Shown here in pieces: positions 17,501 to 25,298 of a stretch of 64,000 nucleotides of DNA. The translations under genes were made by a program, and so were the position numbers. The notes under the pieces were generated by a model. That model was not told the DNA's origin. It was given only the letters and a program-made list of their open reading frames with translations, and ran no database searches. The stretch spans positions 1 to 64,000 of the forward strand of contig NZ_JAEINV010000010.1 of assembly GCF_016342705.1 (NCBI RefSeq). Direction: 5' to 3'. How positions within the stretch are numbered: position 1 is the first letter of the stretch; every line of letters starts with the position of its first letter. Source of the stretch: Lutibacter sp. GTDB taxonomy: Bacteria; Bacteroidota; Bacteroidia; Flavobacteriales; Flavobacteriaceae.

Positions 17501-19687
17501 TTATCGTGTAAATAACAATTCTCTGTATTTAGTAAGTGGCCAAATTTCATCATCAACCATTAACTCCAGTTTATCACAATGATATCTAATCTCTTCAAAA
17601 AATGGTTTTACCTCTTTACAATACAATTCTGCTTTTTTAACGGCATTTGTTGTGTTATTTGCTTTTTTTCGAGCGTTAATCATTTCTTCTACTTTTGAAT
17701 GAATAGCTTCAATATGTCCTGAAATACCTTTTATAAGCTGTATTTGTTGTGTCGCGTGTTCTTCAAAATTGTTACCAAAAATTTCTTTTAGCCCTTTTAC
17801 ATTTTCTATTAACATATTTTGATAGCGCACTGCTGTTGGCACAATATGATTTCCTGCAATATCACCTAACACTCTAGATTCTATTTGAATACGCAAAGTA
17901 TATTCTTCAATTTCTATTTCATAACGCGCTTCGGTTTCCACCTTACTCATTACATTCATTTCTTCAAACAATTCAATAGATTTTTTTGAAATTCTTGCTT
18001 TTAAAGCTTCGGGTGTTGTTTTATTATTACTTAAACCTCTTTTCTTGGCCTCTTTTTCCCAAGCTTCACCATAACCATTTCCTTCAAACAAAATATTTCT
18101 TGAAGATTTAATGTATTCTCTTAACACATTAAATATAGCCTCATCTTTCTTTAAATCTTTTTTATCAATTAAAGCATCAACCTCTTCTTTAAAGTCTTTT
18201 AATTGTTTTGCAACAATGGTATTTAAAACTGTCATTGGGTTGGCGCAATTTGCCATAGAACCAACTGCTCTAAATTCAAATTTATTTCCGGTGAATGCAA
18301 ATGCAGATGTCCTATTTCTATCTGTATTATCTAATAAAACATCTGGAATTTTACCAACCACATTTAATTTTAAATCTGTTTTTTCTTCAGGAGATAATTT
18401 CCCTTGGGTAACACCTTCTAACTCTTCCAATACTTGTGTTAATTGCGCACCAATAAAAACCGAAATTATTGCCGGAGGCGCTTCATTGGCTCCTAACCTA
18501 TGATCGTTACTTGCAGATGCAATTGCTGCTCTCAACAATGCCTCGTGGTTATTTACTGCTTTAATAGTATTAATAAAAAAAGTTAAAAACTGAAGATTAC
18601 TCATAGGTGTTTTTCCTGGCGCTAATAAATTTACACCAGTATCCGTGGATAGTGACCAGTTATTATGTTTTCCTGAACCGTTAACACCTGCAAATGGTTT
18701 TTCATGAAATAATACTTTAAAATCATGACGAGAAGCCACCCTTCCCATCACATCCATTAATAATGAATTATGATCTACCGCTAAATTTGCTTCTTCATAA
18801 ATAGGTGCTAACTCAAATTGGTTTGGAGCAACTTCATTATGTCTTGTTTTTGCGGGAATTCCCAACAACATACACTCCGTTTCCAAATCGCGCATAAAAT
18901 TTAATGCTCTAGAAGGAATTGAGCCAAAATAATGATCATCTAATTGTTGTCCTTTTGCTGGTGAATGTCCCAATAAAGTTCTTCCTGTTAAAGTAATATC
19001 TGGCCTACTTGAAGCCAAAGCTTTGTCTATTAAAAAATATTCTTGTTCCCAACCTAAAGATGATGTAACTTTTTTAACATTTTTATCAAAATATTTACAC
19101 ACATCCGTTGCTGCGGAATCAATTGCTTGTAATGCCCTTAATAAAGGTGTTTTATAATCTAAAGCTTCTCCAGTATAAGCAACAAAAATAGTTGGTATAC
19201 ATAACGTTGTACCATATATAAATGCTGGTGAAGTTGGATCCCAAGCTGTATAACCACGTGCCTCAAAAGTGTTTCTTATTCCCCCATTTGGAAAACTAGA
19301 GGCATCAGGCTCTTGTTGCACTAATTGACTTCCTCCAAATTTTTCAATAGCCATTCCATTTTCAATAGTTTCAAAAAATGCGTCATGCTTTTCTGCAGTT
19401 GCTCCAGTTAATGGCTGAAACCAATGTGTATAATGCGTAACTCCTTTTGATAGTGCCCATTCTTTCATGGAAGAAGAAACTTGGTCTGCTATTTTTCTAT
19501 CAATTTTTTTTCCGTGCTCAATTGCACTCATAACTCCTTTAAAAGCTTCTTTTGTTAAATATTGGCGCATTGTATTTTCATTAAATACATTTTTACCAAA
19601 TAATTCAGATCTTTTAAATTTCTCTTTTATTGTTATAGGTTTTCTACTTTGAGCAAGTGCAATTGCTTTAAAACGTAATTTTGCCAT
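17501..19687 (-). CDS. glnN: Glutamine synthetase type III
   Basis: ATP-dependent amidation of glutamate by ammonia. 728 residues, the size of GSIII, a large dodecameric form common in Bacteroidetes. Seen: RSELFGKNVFNENTMRQYL near the N-terminus, GWEQEYFLID (metal-binding glutamates), RHNEVAPNQFELAPIYEEAN, EKPFAGVNGSGKHNNWSLST (substrate/ATP loop), NRTSAFAFTGNKFEFRAVGS, and a C-terminal helical tail. It is divergent from a type II enzyme at 19907, so two unrelated glutamine synthetases share one 219-bp intergenic region. Confidence 0.95.
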   Translation of the reverse strand: MAKLRFKAIALAQSRKPITIKEKFKRSELFGKNVFNENTMRQYLTKEAFKGVMSAIEHGKKIDRKIADQVSSSMKEWALSKGVTHYTHWFQPLTGATAEKHDAFFETIENGMAIEKFGGSQLVQQEPDASSFPNGGIRNTFEARGYTAWDPTSPAFIYGTTLCIPTIFVAYTGEALDYKTPLLRALQAIDSAATDVCKYFDKNVKKVTSSLGWEQEYFLIDKALASSRPDITLTGRTLLGHSPAKGQQLDDHYFGSIPSRALNFMRDLETECMLLGIPAKTRHNEVAPNQFELAPIYEEANLAVDHNSLLMDVMGRVASRHDFKVLFHEKPFAGVNGSGKHNNWSLSTDTGVNLLAPGKTPMSNLQFLTFFINTIKAVNNHEALLRAAIASASNDHRLGANEAPPAIISVFIGAQLTQVLEELEGVTQGKLSPEEKTDLKLNVVGKIPDVLLDNTDRNRTSAFAFTGNKFEFRAVGSMANCANPMTVLNTIVAKQLKDFKEEVDALIDKKDLKKDEAIFNVLREYIKSSRNILFEGNGYGEAWEKEAKKRGLSNNKTTPEALKARISKKSIELFEEMNVMSKVETEARYEIEIEEYTLRIQIESRVLGDIAGNHIVPTAVRYQNMLIENVKGLKEIFGNNFEEHATQQIQLIKGISGHIEAIHSKVEEMINARKKANNTTNAVKKAELYCKEVKPFFEEIRYHCDKLELMVDDEIWPLTKYRELLFTR

Positions 19688-19708
19688 AATATTTAGTATT
19701 AGTTAATA

Positions 19709-19743
19709 CGAAGATACAAGAATTTAAAAATATTTTTATCAAA
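19709..19743 (-). promoter_or_regulatory. Possible glnN promoter
   Basis: Minus strand TTTG (19743-19740), 23-bp spacer, TATCTTCG (19716-19709, one mismatch to TAnnTTTG), 21 bp before the ATG. Confidence 0.45.
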
Positions 19744-19863
19744 AAAAGAAGGATTTTTTTTAAGTATTTTTCAAATACCCCTGTCAAAAATAAGGCTTCT
19801 ATAAAAATATACCCACTTTATACATTTTACCCCCTCAAATTTTTATTATACTGTTTAAATAAT

Positions 19864-19871
19864 TATTTTTG
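19864..19871 (+). promoter_or_regulatory. Possible GSII promoter -7 box
   Basis: TATTTTTG followed by C, 35 bp before the ATG at 19907. No clear -33 TTG, as might be expected for an activator-dependent nitrogen-regulated promoter. Confidence 0.45.
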
Positions 19872-19906
19872 CTCAAATATTTGAATCTATATAAATAAAT
19901 AATATT

Positions 19907-20926
19907 ATGGCGAAAATAAAATTAGAGTATATTTGGTTGGACGGTTACTTACCAACACAAAACTTAAGAAGTAAAACAAAAGTTGAAGAACATGAAAATT
20001 TTAAAGGAACAGTTGAAGAACTTGGCGATTGGTCTTTTGATGGTTCATCAACTAAACAAGCAATTGGAGGTTCTTCTGACTGTGTATTAAAACCTGTTGC
20101 AATTTATCCAGATCCAGAGCGTATTAATGGATACTTAGTTATGACTGAAGTTATGAATCCTGATGGAACTCCACACATTTCTAACGGAAGATCTACAATA
20201 GATGATGATAATGATGATTTTTGGTTTGGTTTTGAGCAAGAATATTTTATTATGGATGTGAAAACTGAATTACCTTTAGGTTTCCCAAGAGGTGGTTATC
20301 CTAAGCCTCAAGGAATGTACTATTGTTCAGTTGGTGGTTTAAATACTCATGGACGTGAATTAGTTGAGGAACATGCTGATGCTTGTATTAAAGCTGGGTT
20401 AAACTTTGAAGGTATTAACCAAGAAGTTGCTTGTGGACAATGGGAATTCCAATTATTTGCAAAAGGAGCTAAAAAAGCTGGGGATGAAATTTGGATTGCA
20501 AGATATTTATTAGATAGATTAACTGAAAAACACGGATATTATATTGAATACCACCCAAAACCACTTGGTGACACTGATTGGAATGGATCTGGTATGCACG
20601 CTAACTTCTCTAATACCACTTTAAGAACTTGTGGTTCAGAAGCTACCTACAAAGCTATTTGTGAGGCATTTAGACCTGTAACAGCAGAACATATTGAAGT
20701 TTATGGTGCTTTTAACGATCAACGTTTAACCGGTAAACACGAAACTGCATCTATTACAGATTTCTCTTATGGAATTTCTGATAGAGGAGCTTCCATTCGT
20801 ATTCCAATCTTTACAGTTAAAAAAGGATGGAAAGGTTATTTAGAAGATAGAAGACCTGCTTCAAATGCAGATCCATATAAAGTTGCTGCTAGAATTATTA
20901 AAACTGTTAAAACAGCTAAAGTATAA
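19907..20926 (+). CDS. Glutamine synthetase type II
   Basis: 339 residues. It has the short GSII (eukaryote-like) architecture: N-terminal LEYIWLDGY, WSFDGSSTKQA, FGFEQEYFIMD (metal ligands), INQEVACGQWEFQLF, DTDWNGSGMHANFSNTTLR (substrate loop), GKHETASITDFSYGISDRGA, and the C-terminal EDRRPASNADPYKVAARI. It makes glutamine from glutamate and ammonia. GSII lacks the adenylylation site of GSI. The pairing with GSIII suggests differential use under changing nitrogen supply; regulation is not visible beyond the shared promoter region. Confidence 0.95.
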   Translation: MAKIKLEYIWLDGYLPTQNLRSKTKVEEHENFKGTVEELGDWSFDGSSTKQAIGGSSDCVLKPVAIYPDPERINGYLVMTEVMNPDGTPHISNGRSTIDDDNDDFWFGFEQEYFIMDVKTELPLGFPRGGYPKPQGMYYCSVGGLNTHGRELVEEHADACIKAGLNFEGINQEVACGQWEFQLFAKGAKKAGDEIWIARYLLDRLTEKHGYYIEYHPKPLGDTDWNGSGMHANFSNTTLRTCGSEATYKAICEAFRPVTAEHIEVYGAFNDQRLTGKHETASITDFSYGISDRGASIRIPIFTVKKGWKGYLEDRRPASNADPYKVAARIIKTVKTAKV

Positions 20927-20941
20927 TTTTAGAACATTTAT

Positions 20942-20981
20942 AAAATAAAAAAACACTGCGCTTGCAGTGTTTTTTTATTTT
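20942..20981. terminator. Bidirectional terminator between GSII and antiporter genes
   Basis: 18-bp stem with AAACACTGC / GCAGTGTTT, loop GCTT, and A/T runs on both sides; it lies between convergent genes. Confidence 0.9.
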
Positions 20982-20992
20982 ATATTACATTT

Positions 20993-21928
20993 CTACATAA
21001 AAGTTTTGAACATAAAAGCAATATAAACGCCTAATAATATTAAGCCTTCCTTCCAAGTAAACTTCATTTTAACAGGCATAAAATTTAAGGGTAATATAAG
21101 GAATGAAATTACCAGCATCCAAATAATATCATTTGATATCAAACCTTGATCCAAAACTTTTATAGGTGTAATTATTGAAGTAATACCTAACACTGCCAAT
21201 ATATTAAATACATTGGAGCCAATTAAATTCCCCATAGATATGGCTTTTTCCTTTTTTATAATAGCAATTAATGAAGCTGCTAATTCTGGAACACTTGTCC
21301 CAATGGAAACCACTGTCACTCCAATAATTCTTTCGCTTATATTAAAACTAGTTGCTAAACCAACAGCTCCTTTTACTAATAGTTCTGAGCCTCCCCATAA
21401 AGCCGCACCACCCATAGCCAAAAACAATATACCTTTATATAAAGGTAACTCTATATCATCTTCAGGTAATTCATCAACAATTGCTGGTTTTTGAAATTTT
21501 AACAAATAAATTAAAAACACTATTAATAAAGACACCATGATTATTCCTTCATACCGCTGTAATTCTCCATCAAAAGCTATAAAAAAGTATAACAATATAG
21601 ATGAAAGCATCATCACTGGCCAATCAATTTTATAAAAACCATCTTGTACACTAATAGTTGCTATTAAAACAATTATAGCTAAAACCAGCCCTAAGTTAGC
21701 TATGTTCGAACCGATTACGTTTCCCAAAGCAATATCCGCATGGCCAGTTAATGCGGCATTTAAACTCACAATTAGTTCTGGTGCAGAAGTTGCAAATGAA
21801 ACAATTGTCATTCCAATAATTATTTTTGGAATATTCAAACGTAATGAAAAGCCAACTGCACTTTTCAATAACCAATTTCCACCAATAACTAATAAAACAA
21901 AGCCAACCAACATTAATACTATATTCAT
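20993..21928 (-). CDS. Calcium/sodium antiporter (CaCA, YrbG-like)
   Basis: 311-residue inner-membrane cation exchanger with about ten hydrophobic segments and the two inverted alpha repeats of the family: GMTIVSFATSAPELIVSLNA and GNVIGSNIANLG in the first half; GVTVVSIGTSVPELAASLIA and GNLIGSNVFNILAVLG in the second. The open frame allows an ATG at 21973, but a TATATTTG promoter lies at 21945-21952, between that ATG and the one at 21928. Transcription therefore starts downstream of the longer start and MNIVLMLVGF is the likely N-terminus. Ion specificity (Ca2+ or other) cannot be read from sequence. Confidence 0.9.
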   Translation of the reverse strand: MNIVLMLVGFVLLVIGGNWLLKSAVGFSLRLNIPKIIIGMTIVSFATSAPELIVSLNAALTGHADIALGNVIGSNIANLGLVLAIIVLIATISVQDGFYKIDWPVMMLSSILLYFFIAFDGELQRYEGIIMVSLLIVFLIYLLKFQKPAIVDELPEDDIELPLYKGILFLAMGGAALWGGSELLVKGAVGLATSFNISERIIGVTVVSIGTSVPELAASLIAIIKKEKAISMGNLIGSNVFNILAVLGITSIITPIKVLDQGLISNDIIWMLVISFLILPLNFMPVKMKFTWKEGLILLGVYIAFMFKTFM

Positions 21929-21944
21929 ACAATATAAATTTCTG

Positions 21945-21974
21945 CAAATATAGTGGAATATAAATTGCACCAAA
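21945..21974 (-). promoter_or_regulatory. Antiporter promoter that decides the start codon
   Basis: Minus strand TTTG (21974-21971), 18-bp spacer, TATATTTG (21952-21945). Confidence 0.65.
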
Positions 21975-22004
21975 ATTGTTCAAAATTATAATTTCATGTT
22001 AAAT

Positions 22005-22040
22005 AACTATTTTTGTAGTTGTTTAACTATTAATATAGTT
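22005..22040 (+). promoter_or_regulatory. Tandem BlaI-type operator
   Basis: Two 16-bp dyads, AACTATTTTTGTAGTT (22005-22020) and AACTATTAATATAGTT (22025-22040), are spaced exactly 20 bp apart (two helical turns). They cover the -33 box and abut the -7 box of the blaI-like gene, as expected for autorepression by a dimeric winged-helix protein. Confidence 0.7.
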
Positions 22041-22048
22041 TATATTTG
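22019..22048 (+). promoter_or_regulatory. Promoter of the BlaI/M56 operon
   Basis: TTG (22019-22021), 19-bp spacer, TATATTTG (22041-22048), 17 bp before the ATG. Confidence 0.7.
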
Positions 22049-22065
22049 ATTTAAAATATTTTAGA

Positions 22066-22431
22066 ATGAATAAACTTACCACAAAAGAAGAAGAAATAAT
22101 GCACGTTTTATGGAAGTTAAAAAAGGCTTTTGTAAAAGAGGTAGTTGCTGAACTTCCAAAACCAAAACCACATTACAACACAGTTTCTACGGTTATTAGA
22201 AAAATGGAAGACAAAGGTTTTGTAACTCACGAATCATTTGGAAAGACACACCGCTATTTGCCAACAATTTCTATGGAAGAATATCGAAAAAAATATTTTT
22301 CAAGCGCTATTCATAATTATTTTGAAAATTCTTATAAAAATGTAGTTTCATTTTTTGCTAAAGAAGAAAAAATAAGTGCAGATGAACTCCGCGAGATCAT
22401 AAAAATAATAGAAAGTAAACAAAACAATTAA
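22066..22431 (+). CDS. BlaI/MecI-family transcriptional repressor
   Basis: 121 residues: N-terminal winged helix (LTTKEEEIMHVLWKLKKAFV, then YNTVSTVIRKMEDKGFVTHE, where the recognition helix lies) and a C-terminal dimerisation helix region (about 80-121). Members are repressors inactivated by proteolysis after signalling from a paired M56 sensor protease. The sensor gene follows after 2 bp. Two matched dyads overlap its promoter. In flavobacteria such pairs are widespread and rarely next to a beta-lactamase; none is seen here. Confidence 0.92.
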   Translation: MNKLTTKEEEIMHVLWKLKKAFVKEVVAELPKPKPHYNTVSTVIRKMEDKGFVTHESFGKTHRYLPTISMEEYRKKYFSSAIHNYFENSYKNVVSFFAKEEKISADELREIIKIIESKQNN

Positions 22432-22433
22432 AT

Positions 22434-24074
22434 ATGGAATACTTATTAAAATCTAGCGGATTGGTAATAATCTTAGTTGTTTTTTATAGTTTATTTCTAA
22501 AAAATGAGACCTTTTTCACATCTATTAGAAGCTATTTTTTAATTGGCATATTCATTATAATTGTAACTCCACTACTAGAAATTCCAATTTATACATTACA
22601 AGAAATACCCCAAACTAATCAATTTAATTTTGCATCAATTGATACAAATAATCAAGCTATCAAAAATTCATTAAATTTGATTTCAATAATAACTAACATT
22701 TATTTTTTAGGAGTTCTTTTTTTTAGTTTAAAGTTTGTTGCACATTTCATTTCCCTTATAGTGCTACTAACCAATCACAAAACAACAATACAAAGTGATT
22801 TGCATTTTATTGAAACTTCAAAAAATATTGCTCCATTTTCATTTTTCAATAGAATAATTTACAACAAAGAACAATTTACAATTGAAGAATTAGAACAGAT
22901 TATACATCACGAAAAAGTTCACGTAAAACAATGGCATTCATTTGACACCATTTTATCTCACATCCTTGTCATTCTTTTATGGTTTAATCCATTTGCTTGG
23001 TATTTTAAAAAAATAACACAACAAAATTTAGAGTTTTTAGCAGACTCCTGCGCTCTTAGCGTTTCAAAAAACAAAAAACTTTACAAGTTTACTTTATTAA
23101 AAGCAAGCGCAAAACATTTCAACATTTCTTTAGTCAATAATTTTTACAATTCATTAATTAAAAAACGAATAATTATGCTACACAAAAAACAATCTCAAAA
23201 AAAGAAACAATGGAAATATGCTCTTTTAATTCCAGTATTACTACTTTTTATTTCAACTTTTAACACTAAAATTATTGCCCAAGAAGTAAAAGAGGGAATA
23301 CTATCTAAATCTAAGATTGAATTAATTTTAAACAAAAATTCAACCAATGAAAATTTAGAGAAATTCTCCAACATTTTCAAAAAAACATTTGATATAGAAT
23401 TAACTTTCAATAGTATTAAAAGAAATTCTAACAATGAAATTACCGCCATAAAAATTGACGCTAAAAATAGCTCAAACTCAACTCTTTTTATGCGTCAAAG
23501 TGATAAACCAATAAAACCAATACTAATAAGTTATGATTCTCAGAAAGATGATATTACTATTGGCAACATTCAGGAAAAAGAAGAATTTCATTTTACATCC
23601 AAGAATAATAACAGTATAATTGACACGCTAAAAAAATCAAGCACAAAAATTATTTGGCATAAGGACAAAGACACTAATTTAGAAGTTGAAGTTTTTGATG
23701 AATCAAAAGATGAACTATCTAAAAATCATAACATTAAAATAAATAAAGCTGTATTTATATCAGATGATGGAGAAGCAAATGAATTAATTTTAGAAGAAGA
23801 CAATGCAAGTGAAAATGTGTACATTATTAAAAAAAATAACAAAAATGATGAACAGAATATACTCTCAAAAAAAGGAGAAGTAAAAATTATACATACCAGT
23901 AACGATAAACCAATTTATATTGTTAATGGTGAAGAAATAAATTCTGAAGAAATTAAAAATATAGACGTTAATAAAATTGAAAGTATTAACGTTTTAAAGG
24001 GTGAAAATGCCATTAAAAAATACGGTGAAAAAGGTGAAAATGGAGTGATTGAAATGGTCTTAAAAAAAGAATAA
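22434..24074 (+). CDS. M56 (BlaR1-like) sensor metallopeptidase with TonB-plug-like tail
   Basis: 546-residue membrane protein. Four hydrophobic segments lie in the first 275 residues; the zinc motif HEKVH (HHEKVHVKQWH, about 157-167) and a following ADSCAL (E/D ligand region) give the M56 peptidase domain. After a last transmembrane helix (about 262-280) comes a ~265-residue periplasmic part with no penicillin-binding motif. Its end, PIYIVNGEEINSEEIKNIDV plus ESINVLKGENAIKKYGEKG and NGVIEM, matches the plug-like TonB-dependent receptor segment fused to many Bacteroidetes M56 proteins. The signal sensed is unknown. Confidence 0.88.
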   Translation: MEYLLKSSGLVIILVVFYSLFLKNETFFTSIRSYFLIGIFIIIVTPLLEIPIYTLQEIPQTNQFNFASIDTNNQAIKNSLNLISIITNIYFLGVLFFSLKFVAHFISLIVLLTNHKTTIQSDLHFIETSKNIAPFSFFNRIIYNKEQFTIEELEQIIHHEKVHVKQWHSFDTILSHILVILLWFNPFAWYFKKITQQNLEFLADSCALSVSKNKKLYKFTLLKASAKHFNISLVNNFYNSLIKKRIIMLHKKQSQKKKQWKYALLIPVLLLFISTFNTKIIAQEVKEGILSKSKIELILNKNSTNENLEKFSNIFKKTFDIELTFNSIKRNSNNEITAIKIDAKNSSNSTLFMRQSDKPIKPILISYDSQKDDITIGNIQEKEEFHFTSKNNNSIIDTLKKSSTKIIWHKDKDTNLEVEVFDESKDELSKNHNIKINKAVFISDDGEANELILEEDNASENVYIIKKNNKNDEQNILSKKGEVKIIHTSNDKPIYIVNGEEINSEEIKNIDVNKIESINVLKGENAIKKYGEKGENGVIEMVLKKE

Positions 24075-24097
24075 CTTAAGTTTAAATTAAATTTTAT

Positions 24098-24135
24098 AAA
24101 ACCTGCTTTAAAATATTTTAAATGCAGGTTTTTTT
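24098..24135 (+). terminator. Terminator of the BlaI/M56 operon
   Basis: AAAACCTGC ... GCAGGTTTT with an AT-rich loop that can itself pair, then a T-run. Confidence 0.75.
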
Positions 24136-24409
24136 ATGAAATAAAATTAAATGTCTCTAAAAAGAGGGTTTCAACAATAAAACATCCTTTACTTTTTAAA
24201 ACAATACCAAAAGCGCCCATTAAAATATTACACTTTATAACTTTTATTTAGTTTTTAGTTGTTTTTTATAACTTACACCTAGTATTTCATTTACATCAAC
24301 AAATTAAAGTTCTCTTTTTACAAACAAAAGAAAGTCAATCTTATAAATTCCTCATTTAATAGTTGGATGATATTTTAAAATAGAATTACCTTAATAAAAC
24401 AATTAATTT
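24136..24409. other. Intergenic stretch without visible gene
   Basis: AT-rich sequence between the M56 terminator and the small ORF at 24410. No coding frame, RNA gene or clear promoter was seen. Confidence 0.5.
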
Positions 24410-24493
24410 ATGAACCAAAAACCAACTATTATGATCACTTTTTTTGTCCTAGTTACCAAACTAGTTTTAACAATCATTCACTATTTCCTATAA
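24410..24493 (+). CDS. Possible 27-residue hydrophobic small protein
   Basis: ATG at 24410 opens a 27-codon frame with a polar N-terminus (MNQKPT) and one hydrophobic segment (ITFFVLVTKLVLTIIHYFL), the layout of single-pass membrane microproteins. An intrinsic terminator follows 28 bp after the stop, which argues for a short transcript. No homologue is recognised and chance cannot be excluded. Confidence 0.35.
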   Translation: MNQKPTIMITFFVLVTKLVLTIIHYFL

Positions 24494-24521
24494 AAAAAAA
24501 GCAACATTAAATTGCTTAAAA

Positions 24522-24548
24522 AAATCCTACTTATTGTAGGATTTCTTT
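24522..24548 (+). terminator. Terminator after the small ORF
   Basis: AAATCCTAC / GTAGGATTT, 5-nt loop, followed by CTTTTATT. Confidence 0.7.
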
Positions 24549-24567
24549 TATTGTGTATTTTTACATC

Positions 24568-24717
24568 ATGAAAAAACAAATGTTTAAAATAGTTGCTAGT
24601 TTGAATAAAATTTTATTGCCTAGTTTTTCAAAAAGAAGACTTGATATGACCAAAGCTAAAAAATGGCAAATGGCAATTATAGGCTGGAGATATTTTGTTA
24701 CAAAAAATAGTTTGTAA
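24568..24717 (+). CDS. Conserved-looking 49-residue basic protein
   Basis: A 49-codon frame rich in Lys and Ser with the core LPSFSKRRLDMTKAKKWQMA followed by IIGWRYFVT. Proteins of this shape (short, basic, ending in IIGWR.Y.T) are common in flavobacterial genomes, where they are sometimes misnamed as SsrA-binding protein; it is far too short for SmpB. Function is unknown. It lies just before tRNA-Arg, outside the genomic island. Confidence 0.6.
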   Translation: MKKQMFKIVASLNKILLPSFSKRRLDMTKAKKWQMAIIGWRYFVTKNSL

Positions 24718-24740
24718 ATAATATATTTATATTATATTTG
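24712..24740 (+). promoter_or_regulatory. tRNA-Arg promoter
   Basis: TTG (24712-24714), 18-bp spacer, TATATTTG (24733-24740), 12 bp before the mature tRNA 5' end. Confidence 0.65.
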
Positions 24741-24752
24741 CACCCTCAAAAC

Positions 24753-24826
24753 GGCCTCGTGGCGCAACTGAATAGCGCATCTGATTACGGCTCAGAAGGT
24801 TACAGGTTTGAATCCTGTCGAGGTCA
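24753..24826 (+). tRNA. tRNA-Arg (anticodon ACG)
   Basis: 74 nt with all four arms. Acceptor GGCCTCG pairs with CGAGGTC (one G-T pair), anticodon stem TCTGA/TCAGA with loop TTACGGC gives anticodon ACG (wobble A probably modified to inosine), T-arm ACAGG TTTGAAT CCTGT, discriminator A. The CCA end is not encoded. Its 3' half serves as the left boundary of a genomic island. Confidence 0.95.
24801..24818. other. Left attachment-site core (attL) in tRNA-Arg
   Basis: TACAGGTTTGAATCCTGT, the T-arm of tRNA-Arg, is repeated exactly at 49328-49345. Integrase remains lie directly to its right, the usual layout of tRNA-targeted integrative elements. Confidence 0.65.
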
Positions 24827-24947
24827 CTAAAGCTACATACAAATAGCAACAAAACCATCTAAATCCTATGATTTAGGTGGTTTTTAGGTTTTTAGGACTT
24901 CATAGAATTTGATGTTATTTGATTTAATATGGTAGCAAAGTGTCAGC

Positions 24948-24988
24948 TTTTTTTGAAAGTGTCAGCTTAGCTGACACTTTCAAAAAAA
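24948..24988. repeat. Perfect 20-bp palindrome next to attL
   Basis: TTTTTTTGAAAGTGTCAGCT (24948-24967) and its exact complement (24969-24988) are separated by one T. A further AAAGTGTCAGCTTTTTTT copy lies directly to the left (24937-24954). It could act as a terminator in both directions or as an integrase/excisionase recognition structure. Confidence 0.75.
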
Positions 24989-25057
24989 TGTAGATGTAAA
25001 TTAATAGTTGATTTGACTTTCGTTTTGAACAATGTTTAACATTTTAAAACGACAACT

Positions 25058-25198
25058 ATGAGAACAAAAAACACATTTTCCACAAACTATTGGCTACAAA
25101 GTTCAAGAGCAATTAATGATGAAGAATTACTTTATGTAAGAATTACCATCAATAAAAAAAGACTCAGCATAAGAAGAACTGAGTTAAAAAACAAGTAA
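25058..25198 (+). pseudogene. N-terminal stub of a phage-type tyrosine integrase
   Basis: 46 codons. The N-terminus NTFSTNYWLQSSRAINDEEL plus YVRITINKKR matches the arm-DNA-binding domain of Bacteroidetes tyrosine integrases (pattern FWLRxSRxxxGExPIYxRITVxGKR). Stop after LKNK; the core-binding and catalytic domains are missing and an IS110-type element follows. It is the expected integrase of the tRNA-Arg element, now inactive. Confidence 0.75.
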
Positions 25199-25230
25199 AT
25201 TCTCCGTTATTTTTTGGCAATATAATTCTG

Positions 25231-25270
25231 AGCCTACTAAAGTATATTTAATATTTTGATAGGCTTTTTT
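25231..25270 (+). terminator. Terminator-like hairpin left of the IS110 element
   Basis: AGCCTA ... TAGGCTTTTTT with additional inner pairing (AAAGTATA / TATTTT-rich). It may mark the left end region of the IS element. Confidence 0.5.
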
Positions 25271-25298
25271 GTTACTAATTACTATTGATTTACTTTAA

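Noticed and set aside
18111-18503. 130-codon plus-strand ORF opposite glnN
   Set aside because: Shadow frame of the GSIII gene.
21929-21973. Longer start for the CaCA antiporter (ATG 21973)
   Set aside because: A good promoter (TATATTTG at 21945-21952 with -33 at 21971-21974) lies inside this extension, so it would not be transcribed.
22066-24074. Beta-lactam resistance locus
   Set aside because: BlaI/M56 pair lacks a beta-lactamase or PBP gene nearby, and the sensor has no penicillin-binding domain.
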